From: Bacteroidaceae bacterium
Lineage (GTDB): Bacteria; Bacteroidota; Bacteroidia; Bacteroidales; Bacteroidaceae
DNA length: 57,790 nucleotides
Reading direction: 5' to 3'
Assembly: GCA_024697945.1 (NCBI GenBank)
Contig: JAILRU010000121.1
Location: 1-57,790, forward strand
The position numbers and the translations under genes are program-made. Under the pieces are notes generated by a model. The model saw only the letters and a program-made list of their open reading frames with translations. It did not search any database and had not been told where the DNA came from. Shown here in pieces: positions 27,089-37,815 of the stretch (positions are counted from its first letter, which is position 1; every line of letters starts with the position of its first letter).

Positions 27089-29410
27089 ATGTACAATTTA
27101 AGATTTACCCTCGTTTTTTTAATCTTACTGGCATTCGTGCCCACCAGTGCTCAGGATGTGCTTGACCCTGTGGCTGACCCGGCTGCTGTCATCACTTCGG
27201 GCAACGCTCGCTTCACCGTGCTTACCAGTAGGATGATACGCATCCAGTACAGCGCGACGGCTCAGTTCGATGACCGCGCCACGTTTGCCATTGTCAACCG
27301 ACGCCTGCCGGTGCCTCAGTTCACCACCGAGACCAATGACGAATACCTCTACATCCGTACTGAGGATGTCACGCTCCGCTACAAGCTGGGTAGTGTCTTC
27401 AAGGCTACCGACAAGAAGCCAGACAATCTCATGGTCTCTTTCCAAATGAACGGAAGAACCGTCATTTGGTATCCTGGCAAGGACGACTCCATGAACCTGC
27501 TCGGCACCAACCGCACTCTGGACGGTGCCTGGGGCGACAACAAACGGGGCAATCTGGAGAAAGGCCTCCTTTCGCGAGCCGGTTGGAGCATCATCGACGA
27601 AAGTCCTGCAACCCTACGAGGCGACGGCAGTGCGTCATACGCATTCGAGCCCAAGGAGGAGGGCATCACCTGGTGGGCTAACCCCATCGACAAGACAGCC
27701 ATCGACTGGTACTTCCTGGGTTATGGACACGAGTACAAAGCATGTCTGGGCGACTACATCAAGGTGGGAGGCCGTGTACCCATGCCGCCCAAATACATCC
27801 TTGGATACTGGTACAGCCGCTATTGGGCATACACGCAAAGCGAGTTCATGCAGATTGTCCGCGACGTGGAGAGCAACGACATCCCGATGGACGTGCTCAT
27901 CATGGATATGGACTGGCACAAGAGCGGCTGGACGGGCTGGAGTTGGAACACGAATCGCATTCCACAGCCCAGGACGCTCATCAACTACATCCACAACCAC
28001 GGGCTGAAGACCGCCCTCAACCTGCACCCCTCCGACGGTGTCGGAACCCACGAGGACTACTACAATGCGCTGGCTAATGACCTTGGTGACAATTCGGGAC
28101 AAACCATTCTCTGGAAAGTGGAGGACTACACCTTCATGAAGAACTTCTTCAAGGATGTCATCCGTCCGCACGAGGACGAGGGCGTGGACTTCTGGTGGCT
28201 CGACTGGCAGCAGGCACTCACCGTCGGCAAGCACGGTCAGGAGAAGAACTACACGCCTGCCGAGGGTTCGGAGAACCTGGGCGAGACCTTCTGGTGCAAC
28301 CATACCTTCTTCGAGGACATGCAGAAGAACCGTCCGGAGCTGCGCCCCGTCATCTACCACCGTTGGGGCGGCCTCGGTTCACACCGTTATCCCATCTGCT
28401 TCTCGGGCGACACTTGGGCTGCATGGTCCATGCTGGGCTACGAGATATTCTTCACTAGCAACGCCAGCAACGTCCTCTATGACTATTGGGGACACGACCT
28501 GGGCGGACATCAGGGCGGCGACAACGACCCCGAATTGCTCCTGCGCTGGCTGCAGTTCGGTGCCTATACCCCCATCTTCCGCACCCATGCCACCAACAGC
28601 AGCAAGCTGGAGCGCCGCATCTGGAAGTACAGCAACTTCGAACAGCTGCGCGAGGCCGTGCGTCTGCGCTACCGTCTCTTCCCCTATATCTATACCGCTG
28701 CCCGCGAGACCTACGACACAGGTATCGGCATGAACCGTCCCCTCTACTATGACTACCCCGAGGAAAGCAATGCCTACACCTACGAAGATGAGTACATGTT
28801 CGGTAACGACATGCTTGTAGCGCCCATTTATACTCCGCAGCAGGACGGCTATTCCGGCCGTAAGATATGGTTCCCCAAAGGGAAGTGGTGGGACGTGACG
28901 CGATCGAGACTCGTGACGGGCGGACAAGCCTTCTACAGCAGCTACACGCTCGACGAGTTCCCGGTCTTCTATCGTGCGGGCAGCATCATCCCGTTCTATC
29001 CCGTCAGGCGTACCGTTGTGGGCGACCCGGGCGAGATTATCCTCAAAGTCGTACCAGGAGCAAACGGCACAGGCCGGTTCTATGAGGACAAGGGCGACAA
29101 CCAGGAATACAAGGGCGATGCGTGGACAATGACCACCTTCATCCAGAACCGTACCGACAGTAACATCACGCTGACCATCGGTGGACGCCAGGGCAGCTTC
29201 GAGGGTATGCCGACCGAGAGAAAATGGACAGTAGAGTTCCTTGGCACGCCTGCCTCCTTCATTGCAGAAAGCATAACCGTGAACGGCGCCCCCATAAACA
29301 GCGAGTTTGTACAATACGATGCCGAGACAGGCACGCTCACTGTCACCGTCAGCACAGACAACCTCTCTGCCCCCATCACCATCAATGTTCCACTGAGTGA
29401 AATCGCATAG
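27089..29410 (+). CDS. Secreted GH31 family glycosidase
   Basis: 773 residues from the ATG at 27089. Signal peptide MYNLRFTLVFLILLAF ending PTSAQ. An N-terminal beta-domain is followed by the barrel (GYWYSRYWAYTQSE, MDMDWHKSGWTGWSW); nucleophile Asp372 in FWWLDW and acid/base Asp441 in FSGDTWAAW; then HDLGGHQGG, THATNSS and RLFPYIY. Family 31 includes alpha-glucosidases, alpha-xylosidases and transferases; the motifs here do not settle which. Placement beside arabinoxylan genes is suggestive only. Transcribed away from the rest of the minus-strand locus. Confidence 0.9.
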   Translation: MYNLRFTLVFLILLAFVPTSAQDVLDPVADPAAVITSGNARFTVLTSRMIRIQYSATAQFDDRATFAIVNRRLPVPQFTTETNDEYLYIRTEDVTLRYKLGSVFKATDKKPDNLMVSFQMNGRTVIWYPGKDDSMNLLGTNRTLDGAWGDNKRGNLEKGLLSRAGWSIIDESPATLRGDGSASYAFEPKEEGITWWANPIDKTAIDWYFLGYGHEYKACLGDYIKVGGRVPMPPKYILGYWYSRYWAYTQSEFMQIVRDVESNDIPMDVLIMDMDWHKSGWTGWSWNTNRIPQPRTLINYIHNHGLKTALNLHPSDGVGTHEDYYNALANDLGDNSGQTILWKVEDYTFMKNFFKDVIRPHEDEGVDFWWLDWQQALTVGKHGQEKNYTPAEGSENLGETFWCNHTFFEDMQKNRPELRPVIYHRWGGLGSHRYPICFSGDTWAAWSMLGYEIFFTSNASNVLYDYWGHDLGGHQGGDNDPELLLRWLQFGAYTPIFRTHATNSSKLERRIWKYSNFEQLREAVRLRYRLFPYIYTAARETYDTGIGMNRPLYYDYPEESNAYTYEDEYMFGNDMLVAPIYTPQQDGYSGRKIWFPKGKWWDVTRSRLVTGGQAFYSSYTLDEFPVFYRAGSIIPFYPVRRTVVGDPGEIILKVVPGANGTGRFYEDKGDNQEYKGDAWTMTTFIQNRTDSNITLTIGGRQGSFEGMPTERKWTVEFLGTPASFIAESITVNGAPINSEFVQYDAETGTLTVTVSTDNLSAPITINVPLSEIA

Positions 29411-29426
29411 CCCACAGTTCATAGTT

Positions 29427-30347
29427 ATGAAACGTTTATTACTTTTTTTCATTTTTCACTTTTCATTTTTCACTTTTCATTTAGCATTGGCGCAGACCCG
29501 TCTCTATGTACGCGGCTCTGCCGTTCCTGGTGGCGTACAGGAGCTGAAACGCTTCCCGACGAGCACCAGCAACCGTTACGCCTTCAAGTTCCATGGCAAG
29601 CTGCTTCCTGGCGACCTCTATATCACGACGACCGAATCGCCCAGATCCGCCTCGCGCTACTATGCCCCAAAGCTCGTAGATACAAGTATCGTAACGGACT
29701 GGACAGATTATGTCCAGAAGGCTGACAGCATCGGCACAGAATGGGCAGTCCTCTTCGAGGCGGACAACTACCGCTTCACCGTCGATACCAACAGCAAACA
29801 GCTCACCGGCGAACTCTTTGCTCCGTGGTACGAAGCCTGGATATGCGGCGGCTGCGTCGAGGACAGACAAGGCGAGGGCATCTCAGGTCAGGAGGGACAT
29901 TGGCAGATAGATGCAGGCAAGCAGATGGAGCAGAGCTGGGACGACCCCAATGTCTTCGAATGGACAGGCCTGCTGAAGGCTTACAGCTACAACGTCGAGC
30001 CCAAGCGCTTCAAGATAAACGGACAGTACGGTTGGAGCCCGAAAGTGCTACACCCCTTCACCCAGGACGCCTCTATCCTGACAGCCACGCAGGTCTGGTA
30101 CAACGGCTCGGAGGACTACAAATGGGCCATCAGGAACGATGGCTACTACCGTATCCGCATCAATGTCTTTGAAGAGACCATCGAGGGCGAATACCTCGGA
30201 ACGGATGAACCGGACGGCATCCGTTCAATTGACAATGGACAATTGATAATTGATAATGAAGCCATCTATAACCTCGCCGGCCAGCGCCTGAGCAAACCTC
30301 AGCGCGGTCTGAACATCATCGGCGGCAAAAAAGTCTTAATTAAGTGA
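29427..30347 (+). CDS. Small secreted beta-rich protein of unknown function
   Basis: 306 residues from the ATG at 29427; an in-frame ATG at 29397 overlaps the GH31 gene and would bury the signal peptide. Signal core FIFHFSFFTFHLALA is encoded by heptamers (29445-29482). The mature protein begins TRLYVRGSAVPGGVQEL and has two similar beta-sandwich-like halves (KFHGKLLPGDLYI, RFTVDTNSKQLTGELFA, then KRFKINGQYGW, RIRINVFEETIEGEYLG), recalling SusE/SusF-type starch-binding domains. The tail IYNLAGQRLSKPQRGLN with GGKKVLIK is an export-type C-terminus, preceded by a heptamer-encoded IDNGQLIIDN. Sixteen bases after GH31. Confidence 0.72.
   Translation: MKRLLLFFIFHFSFFTFHLALAQTRLYVRGSAVPGGVQELKRFPTSTSNRYAFKFHGKLLPGDLYITTTESPRSASRYYAPKLVDTSIVTDWTDYVQKADSIGTEWAVLFEADNYRFTVDTNSKQLTGELFAPWYEAWICGGCVEDRQGEGISGQEGHWQIDAGKQMEQSWDDPNVFEWTGLLKAYSYNVEPKRFKINGQYGWSPKVLHPFTQDASILTATQVWYNGSEDYKWAIRNDGYYRIRINVFEETIEGEYLGTDEPDGIRSIDNGQLIIDNEAIYNLAGQRLSKPQRGLNIIGGKKVLIK
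29445..29482. repeat. Heptamer array encoding a signal-peptide core
   Basis: Alternating TTTTTCA and CTTTTCA units, read as FHFSFFTFH. The same array occurs in opposite orientation in the signal peptide of the 37794-40064 gene. Confidence 0.9.
30226..30258. repeat. Heptamer array inside CDS
   Basis: CAATTGA, CAATGGA, CAATTGA, TAATTGA, TAATGAA units encode SIDNGQLIIDNE just before the C-terminal tail of the small secreted protein. Confidence 0.85.
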
Positions 30348-30371
30348 GAACGGAGTAAGTCAAGCCTTAAA

Positions 30372-30416
30372 GCAACGGCAGCGGCAACCTCATTTTGAAG
30401 TCATCGCTGCCGTTGC
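30372..30416. terminator. Putative bidirectional terminator hairpin
   Basis: Perfect 12-bp arms GCAACGGCAGCG and CGCTGCCGTTGC around a 21-base loop, between convergent genes. No long T-run follows, so termination is inferred from position and stem strength. Confidence 0.45.
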
Positions 30417-30577
30417 CATTTATAGGTCGGTCCTAACAGGCGATTCTCCATGTCAGGCATATGGTTCCTTGTTTGTTTCACCAGCCGCCTATATATTTAG
30501 CGGCCAGTGAAACGAACGAGAAACAAGCCAGACAGCGACCTTTCCTTTTATCAATAGCGAGTCGTCGCTTCAGCCAG

Positions 30578-30677
30578 AGCGATAGTAATCCTATTGCAGA
30601 AGGATTATAATCCTTCGATGGGAGGAATAGTAATCCTTCGGCGGTAGGGATAGTAATCCTTCGGCGGTAGGGATAGG
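30578..30677. repeat. 23-bp minisatellite
   Basis: Four units of 23 bp plus a partial one (core ATAGTAATCCTTCGGCGGTA). The last two full units differ by one base; the first two are more diverged. No spacers, so not a CRISPR array. Confidence 0.9.
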
Positions 30678-30709
30678 ATGCTGATTCGGTAGCTTTAGCC
30701 CGCCCTGTT

Positions 30710-32732
<2,023 letters not shown>

Positions 32733-32740
<8 letters not shown>

Positions 32741-34187
32741 TGCGGAAGTTCCATTTCGAATTGTCGGAGTTGAAGTCGTACGGCGCCAGGGTGGGCGTAC
32801 TGTCTGCAATGGAGTAGAGCACATAGCGGGAGTTCAGTCCGTCACGGCCCGGAATGGCTTTCGGCATGATGCGGTACGTGCCGTCGGTGAGCTGTTCGAT
32901 GCGCCAGAGTTGTTCGGGAGCGCCTGTGAACGTGGGCGTCGTGGTGACCTCCAGATTGGCAGTAGCTGTCAGCGCCCGCTCAGTACCCTCAATGACAATA
33001 CGGAAGTAGGGTCCGCCCAGATAGCCGCCGGCCTCGGGGACAGGCGTGATGGTCCAACGTTGCCAGGGACGGAACATGTAGTCGCTCAGGCGTACAGGAA
33101 TTTCGCCTTCGGGCCATTCCCCGATGACATCCTCCAATTTCTGGTTAGGAAGGGCCTTTACGGGTTCGTTCGGGTCTATCTGCCAAAAGCGCTGTCGTTC
33201 CTGCTCCATACGCACGAAATCTACCGTCAACTCCAGCGAGTAGCCGCGGCGCTCCGATTCGATTTCGAAGGTGCCGCCCTTGAAGGGCTCACCGGCATAG
33301 GGCCAGTCGTTCTTCCAGAGCAGGGGACGAATAGCCAGCACGCTGCGTCCGCTCATGTCGAAGTCGGCTTCATAGTGACACGACATCACCTCAACGCCCT
33401 CGTCGATGATGGTGCGCCCGAAGTGACCAGGACCTGTCTTGCGGTCGCCAGCTGCTATGACCATGCGGCCTCCACCGTGGAACATATCACGGCCCACATT
33501 GTCAATATATGGGCCTTCAACGCTTTTAGAACGTCCTACTATTATATTATATGTGGAGTTGACACCGTCGCAGCAGGTGCCGTGGGTTCCAAGCAGGTAG
33601 TACCAGCCGTCCCGATATAGCAGGTCGGTTGCCTCGCAGTCGATGGCAATGTCCTTCTCCACATTGCCCTTCACGCGCTGGCCGGTCTTCGGGTCAAGCT
33701 CAATGAGACGGATGGTACCGAAGTAGGTTCCGTAGCTGGCCCAAAGGCGCCCCGTGGTGGGGTCGAGCAACAGCGACGGGTCGATGGCATCCTGGTCCTC
33801 CATGCCGTCGGAGGAAGCCACCTCGATGGCTGTGGTCCACTTGAAGTCGGGCGACTTCGGGTCAAGGGTCTTGTTCCACATGGTGAGGATGCGACCGTTA
33901 TGACCGCCGCCCAATCCGCCGCCCGTAGCGCCGTAGATGCAGAGGTAGCGGTCGCCTATCTTCATCACATCGGGTGCTGCACCGCCTCCCGGACGTTCCG
34001 CTCCGCTGTGCCACGACCAACCGTCCTCGCTGATAAGACCTCCGCCGCCCGTGCCGAAGGTGTAGTACTTGCCCTCGCACTCGGCAATGGTGGAAGGGTC
34101 GTGGATATAGGGGGCACCGATTTGCGCCCTTGCAGGGCTAAATGATAAATGACAAATGATAAATGATACAAACAGTATGCGCTTCAT
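32733..34187 (-). CDS. Secreted GH43 glycosidase with C-terminal ricin-like domain
   Basis: 484 residues. Signal core FVSFIICHLSFSPARA is heptamer-encoded. GH43 propeller with base Asp30 (YIHDPSTI), Asp136 (DAIDPSLL) and acid Glu185 (IDCEATDLLYRDGWYY). Residues about 320-484 form a beta-trefoil-like region (YFRIVIEGTERALTAT, EQLWRIEQLTDGTYRIMPKA, SRYVLYSI), probably carbohydrate-binding. The propeller resembles endo-arabinanase/arabinofuranosidase relatives, but specificity is inferred. Follows the 34191 GH43 gene by three bases. Confidence 0.87.
34139..34168. repeat. Heptamer array encoding a signal-peptide core
   Basis: Minus strand TCATTTA/TCATTTG units encode SFIICHLSF. It ends in a GCCCT-GCA-AGGGC palindrome at the cleavage site, where the two related genes have GCCCC and GGGGC: a paired change that keeps the hairpin. 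Confidence 0.9.
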
Positions 34188-34190
34188 ATC

Positions 34191-36191
34191 TTATTCGTTT
34201 ACGATGGTGAAGTTGGTGAGAGGTCTGTTATTTTCATCGAGGAAACGGGCACACATGTCGCTCAGGCCCGGGCCATTGATGACGGCAGCACGCAGGACGT
34301 TACGCCCCTTCTTCAGCGTCAGGCGCTGAGACATGCCATCGTCTTCCACCATGCGACGGTCGCCTTCGAGCAGTAGCACCTCCTCGCCGTTCAGCCACCA
34401 CATGGAGGCCCCGTTGGAACCACAGGCCAAACGAACGTTCTCGATGTCGGCGGGACAGTCAATAATGGTCTCGCACCAGAAGAAGGAGCCATAGGTCTGC
34501 CCCGCGTACTTCTCTGCGAAGCGGAACAGCTTCACGTTATAGTTCTCGCTGTCGAGGTAGAACCACTTGGCCTTTTTCTGCTTTGGCAGTCGGGCCAGTT
34601 CCTCGGAGAATTTGTCGCGCAACCAGGAGTTGGTGAAAACGACGTTGGACCGCACATCGACGGCGATGGGTTCCATCAGTCGCCAGCGGCGAATGAAGCC
34701 CTGGTCGTCGGGCTGAGCAGGAGCAGCATTCTTTCCAACTTCGCTGAAATACCTGGGACGGTTCTTGAAGCGCAACCAATCCACGCTGACGGCTTCGCCC
34801 TCGCAAATGACTACCAGGTCGGTGATGCCGTTGGGCGTATATTCTAAGGGAGCTGTCAGCGTGAGCCACTGCCCCGACATGTCGCGACGGAAAGGACCGC
34901 CCTCGTTCTTCACCGTCACAGCGACTCTGGCAATGACCTTACCCTTGGCGCTCTTCTCTCGCACACACAGATGGGTGTTCTCGTGAGCCATAGCGCTGAT
35001 AATGAGGTAGCCGTCTGTGATGCTACTGAAATCTACGTCGTCGTACTTCAGCCAAGCACCCTTCCCAGGCAGGGTAGCCTGAAAACCGCGGAAAGAACCG
35101 GCGGTATCGATGAGGGCTGTGGTCACATCGTTGCTGGCAGAGCTGTAGCGGTCAATCTCTATGCGCTCAGTGGCCCTATTGACGCCCACACCACGCATGG
35201 TCTTCTTCACCTCCTGGATGGTGCCGTCGGGATTGAAGTACAGCTTGTCAATCTGCACGCTGCGGCGCTTGTCGTCGTTGGGCGAAAAAGCATTCTGATG
35301 GTAGAACAGATACCACTGGCCCTTGTAGTTGACAATGCTGTGATGGTTGGTCCAACAACCATTTTCGTGTTCCTGCATGATGAGTCCCTTGTATTCGTAC
35401 GGTCCCATCGGGTTCTTGCTCATGGCATAGCCGAGGACTTCGGTATTCTTCCTCACGTATGGATAGGTCAGATAGTAGTTGCCGCCATACTCAAAGGCGA
35501 ACGGTCCCTCGGCCTGACGGTTGGGAAGGTCCTTGAGACAGTTCACGCCATACATTTCAAATTCACGCTCGCCGAACTTGACTTTCTCCTTTGGAGTGTC
35601 ATCGGCGAGTTCCTTCATGTTGGGCTTGAGCTTGGCACAACGACCTGCTCCCCAGAAAATGTAGGCGTTGCCGTCAGAAGCCTGGAGCACGCACGGGTCG
35701 ATGCCGAAGATGCCCTTGATAGGTTCGGGCTCAGGGATGAAGGGACCTTCGGGGCTGTCGGCGATGGCTACACCAATGCCAAAACCCCTACCATCTTTGG
35801 GCGTGGAGGGGAAATAGAAATAGTACTTGCCGTTCCGCTCAATGCAATCGGGAGCCCACATCGAATAGGAGTCAGGACGCACCCAAGGCACTTTGTTCTG
35901 GGTAACAATCACGCCGTGGTCGGTCCAGTCGGTCAGGTTCTCCGAAGAGAAGACGTGATAGTCCTCCATGCAAAACCAGTCCTGCCGCTGACCCTCTGGC
36001 GGGAAGATGTCGTGCGAGGGGTACAGATAGACCTTACCATTAAAAACACGCGCAGTTGGGTCGGCCGTAAACTGGTCGCGTATGATAGGGTTCTGCGCCC
36101 CTGCGGGGCTAAATGATAAATGACAAATGATAAATGACAAACTTACCACCATCATTATCCTTAGCCTGCTATGATTCTTATTTGTTTTCAT
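34191..36191 (-). CDS. Secreted GH43 glycosidase with CBM6-like and C-terminal beta-sandwich domains
   Basis: 666 residues from the ATG at 36191 (MKTNKNHSRL, matching the 25214-26215 gene; an in-frame ATG at 36206 would add only MINEE). The signal core is heptamer-encoded. GH43 with Asp44 (FTADPTAR), Asp165 (GIDPCVL) and Glu229 (RQAEGPFAF). A carbohydrate-binding CBM6-like region lies near 350-480 (GFQATLPGKGAWLKYDDVDF), then a C-terminal domain with YGSFFWCETIIDCP and NGASMWWLNGEEVLLLEGDRR, resembling galactose-binding sandwiches of sialate-esterase and rhamnosidase proteins. Probably an arabinofuranosidase or xylosidase. Confidence 0.87.
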   Translation of the reverse strand: MKTNKNHSRLRIMMVVSLSFIICHLSFSPAGAQNPIIRDQFTADPTARVFNGKVYLYPSHDIFPPEGQRQDWFCMEDYHVFSSENLTDWTDHGVIVTQNKVPWVRPDSYSMWAPDCIERNGKYYFYFPSTPKDGRGFGIGVAIADSPEGPFIPEPEPIKGIFGIDPCVLQASDGNAYIFWGAGRCAKLKPNMKELADDTPKEKVKFGEREFEMYGVNCLKDLPNRQAEGPFAFEYGGNYYLTYPYVRKNTEVLGYAMSKNPMGPYEYKGLIMQEHENGCWTNHHSIVNYKGQWYLFYHQNAFSPNDDKRRSVQIDKLYFNPDGTIQEVKKTMRGVGVNRATERIEIDRYSSASNDVTTALIDTAGSFRGFQATLPGKGAWLKYDDVDFSSITDGYLIISAMAHENTHLCVREKSAKGKVIARVAVTVKNEGGPFRRDMSGQWLTLTAPLEYTPNGITDLVVICEGEAVSVDWLRFKNRPRYFSEVGKNAAPAQPDDQGFIRRWRLMEPIAVDVRSNVVFTNSWLRDKFSEELARLPKQKKAKWFYLDSENYNVKLFRFAEKYAGQTYGSFFWCETIIDCPADIENVRLACGSNGASMWWLNGEEVLLLEGDRRMVEDDGMSQRLTLKKGRNVLRAAVINGPGLSDMCARFLDENNRPLTNFTIVNE

Positions 36192-36257
36192 TTCCTCATT
36201 TATCATTTTTCATTTATCATTTAGGACTTCGCCCGCCTCATTTAGGCCGAAGGCCGC
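36088..36257. repeat. Direct repeat copy B (signal-peptide cassette, about 170 bp)
   Basis: Near-identical to 26111-26282. It covers the start and signal peptide of the 34191 gene and the last codons (GLRPK, stop) of the 36238 gene. Contains the same inverted heptamer arrays and GC palindromes (GGCC-TTC-GGCC, GCCCC-GCA-GGGGC). Confidence 0.9.
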
Positions 36258-37797
36258 TGAATTGCCACCAATCGAGGCGGACATCACCCTGGACCTGATT
36301 GAAGCAAAGGTAGAAGTCGTGCACGCTGTTGGCTCCTTTGACCTTAGTGGCGAACGATTTGTAGGTGTCGAGCGAACCCGTAGCAGTAATTTTTACCGTA
36401 CCAACCACGGGACCGCTCTCGGAGTCGAGACGCAGGGTCACGGTGCAAGAGCCTGTGGCAGCAGCCATGATGCTGAACTGCTTAGCACCGGCACCGAAGT
36501 CCACGCCACGAAGGCGGATATACTCACCGTTGTCTATGTCGTATATATACATGTTTCGCTTGCCAACAGACTCGGGCATGTCCTTTACCACACCGGTATT
36601 GGGGATGCCCATCTTGGCACTCTTCAGACCCCTACCCCATGCCATTGTCTCAGCCTCCACGCGCTGGTAGGGGTTCAGCCAATGGATCTGCTGCATGGGT
36701 TTCTGGTTGAGCCAATAGGGAATCTCGGGGATTGTGCCGCCCTCGAGATAGACAATCTCACTCGCGCTAACGCTGCGACGCTCGTGGTGGATGTAGGTGT
36801 CGAGGTGCATCAGGTCATAGTCCTGACCGAAGATGTAGGAGTGGCCCTTGAAGTCGCAGATGCCCGGGTGGTTGCCGCGGTCGCGATTGGTGGGACGCAT
36901 GATGTAGTTCTTCCACTCCCACGGACCTGTGGGGCTGTCGCTCATGGCATAGCCCAAAGCTTCAGGACAACAGGTGGTGGCATAGCCCAGATAGTAATGC
37001 CCGTTACGCTTATAGAACCATGGTCCCTCCTGATAGTTCTTCACTGTCCAAGTGGATTTCTCTTCGCCTGGGACTCTGAGGTTTATCTTAGCGCCTTCTT
37101 CCTTGACAGGACGCATGACGCCGTCCTTGGGGTTGAGCACGAGGATGTCACCTTGCGTTGATATCATGTCTTGGTTCAACTTGATACAATAGACGTGTGG
37201 GTTACCCCAGTACATATAGGCCTGGCCGTCATCGTCAGTAAAGACGCTGGGGTCAATGTCGTCCCAATGCTCCTTCTGCCATACCAACGGCTCGTCCAAG
37301 GGGTCGCGGAAAGGTCCGTAAGGAGAGTCGGCCACAAGCACACCGATGCCATGTCCGTGAAGGGGTGCATAGAGGTAGTACTTGCCGTTCCGCTCTATAG
37401 TCTGGATGGCCCAGGCTCCGTTCTCACGGCTGCGCCACTTAAAGTCCTTCAGCGAAGCCACAGCACCGTGCTCGGTCCAGTTGACCATGTCAGTAGTGGA
37501 CCACAGCAGCCAGTCGTACATAAAGAAGCCGGCGGAGTTCTTCTCGTTCTCGTCGGGGATATCCTCGGGCGAGGCATCGTGCGAGGTATAGAGGAACAGC
37601 GTGTCGCCCACAACTAACGGCGAAGGGTCGGCAGTGTACTTGGTCTGGAACAGGGGCATGTTGACCTTGTTCAGGTCGGGCATGGGCATCTTGTGGTCCT
37701 TAGACTGAGCGCTTGCAGGTTGCGATATCGCAACCAACAGAACGAAGGAGAGTAACAGATTCAAAATTCGGGCGGTAGCAAATTCTTCATTCTTCAT
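36238..37797 (-). CDS. Secreted GH43 glycosidase with CBM6
   Basis: 519 residues. Start codon overlaps the stop of the upstream gene (ATGA, 37794-37797), so translation is probably coupled. Signal peptide with RILNLLLSFVLLVA ending PASAQ. GH43 with Asp57 (YTADPSPL), Asp182 (DDIDPSVF) and Glu257 (NYQEGPWFYKRNG); C-terminal CBM6 about 380-515 (QRVEAETMAWGRG, DIDNGEYIRLRGVDFG, LDWWQFSG). Architecture typical of arabinoxylan arabinofuranosidases or xylosidases. The final GLRPK is encoded by the GGCCTTCGGCC palindrome of repeat copy B. Confidence 0.88.
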   Translation of the reverse strand: MKNEEFATARILNLLLSFVLLVAISQPASAQSKDHKMPMPDLNKVNMPLFQTKYTADPSPLVVGDTLFLYTSHDASPEDIPDENEKNSAGFFMYDWLLWSTTDMVNWTEHGAVASLKDFKWRSRENGAWAIQTIERNGKYYLYAPLHGHGIGVLVADSPYGPFRDPLDEPLVWQKEHWDDIDPSVFTDDDGQAYMYWGNPHVYCIKLNQDMISTQGDILVLNPKDGVMRPVKEEGAKINLRVPGEEKSTWTVKNYQEGPWFYKRNGHYYLGYATTCCPEALGYAMSDSPTGPWEWKNYIMRPTNRDRGNHPGICDFKGHSYIFGQDYDLMHLDTYIHHERRSVSASEIVYLEGGTIPEIPYWLNQKPMQQIHWLNPYQRVEAETMAWGRGLKSAKMGIPNTGVVKDMPESVGKRNMYIYDIDNGEYIRLRGVDFGAGAKQFSIMAAATGSCTVTLRLDSESGPVVGTVKITATGSLDTYKSFATKVKGANSVHDFYLCFNQVQGDVRLDWWQFSGLRPK

Positions 37798-37815
37798 TTT
37801 TCATTCTTCATTTTC
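37781..37815. repeat. Heptamer array spanning a stop/start overlap
   Basis: Minus strand AAAATGA and AGAATGA units encode the KMKNEK end of one protein and the MKNEE start of the next. The ATGA overlap is a product of the unit itself. Confidence 0.85.

Larger units (their letters stand above)
30348..30709. other. Intergenic region between convergent genes
   Basis: No gene supported. It contains a long hairpin (30372-30416), a second imperfect inverted repeat around 30470-30525 (CTTGTTT with GTTTCAC against GTGAAAC with AAACAAG) and a 23-bp minisatellite (30578-30677). Confidence 0.7.

Noticed and set aside
28379..29452. 357-codon minus-strand open frame
   Set aside because: Antisense to the GH31 gene with its catalytic aspartates; no recognisable motif or promoter.
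30578..30677. Possible CRISPR array
   Set aside because: 23-bp units are contiguous with no spacer sequence between them.
30348..30709. tRNA or small RNA gene in the gap
   Set aside because: The hairpins do not form a cloverleaf and there is no promoter; best explained as terminator and repeats.
34971..36116. 381-codon plus-strand open frame
   Set aside because: Antisense to a GH43 gene; no start context and no protein motif.
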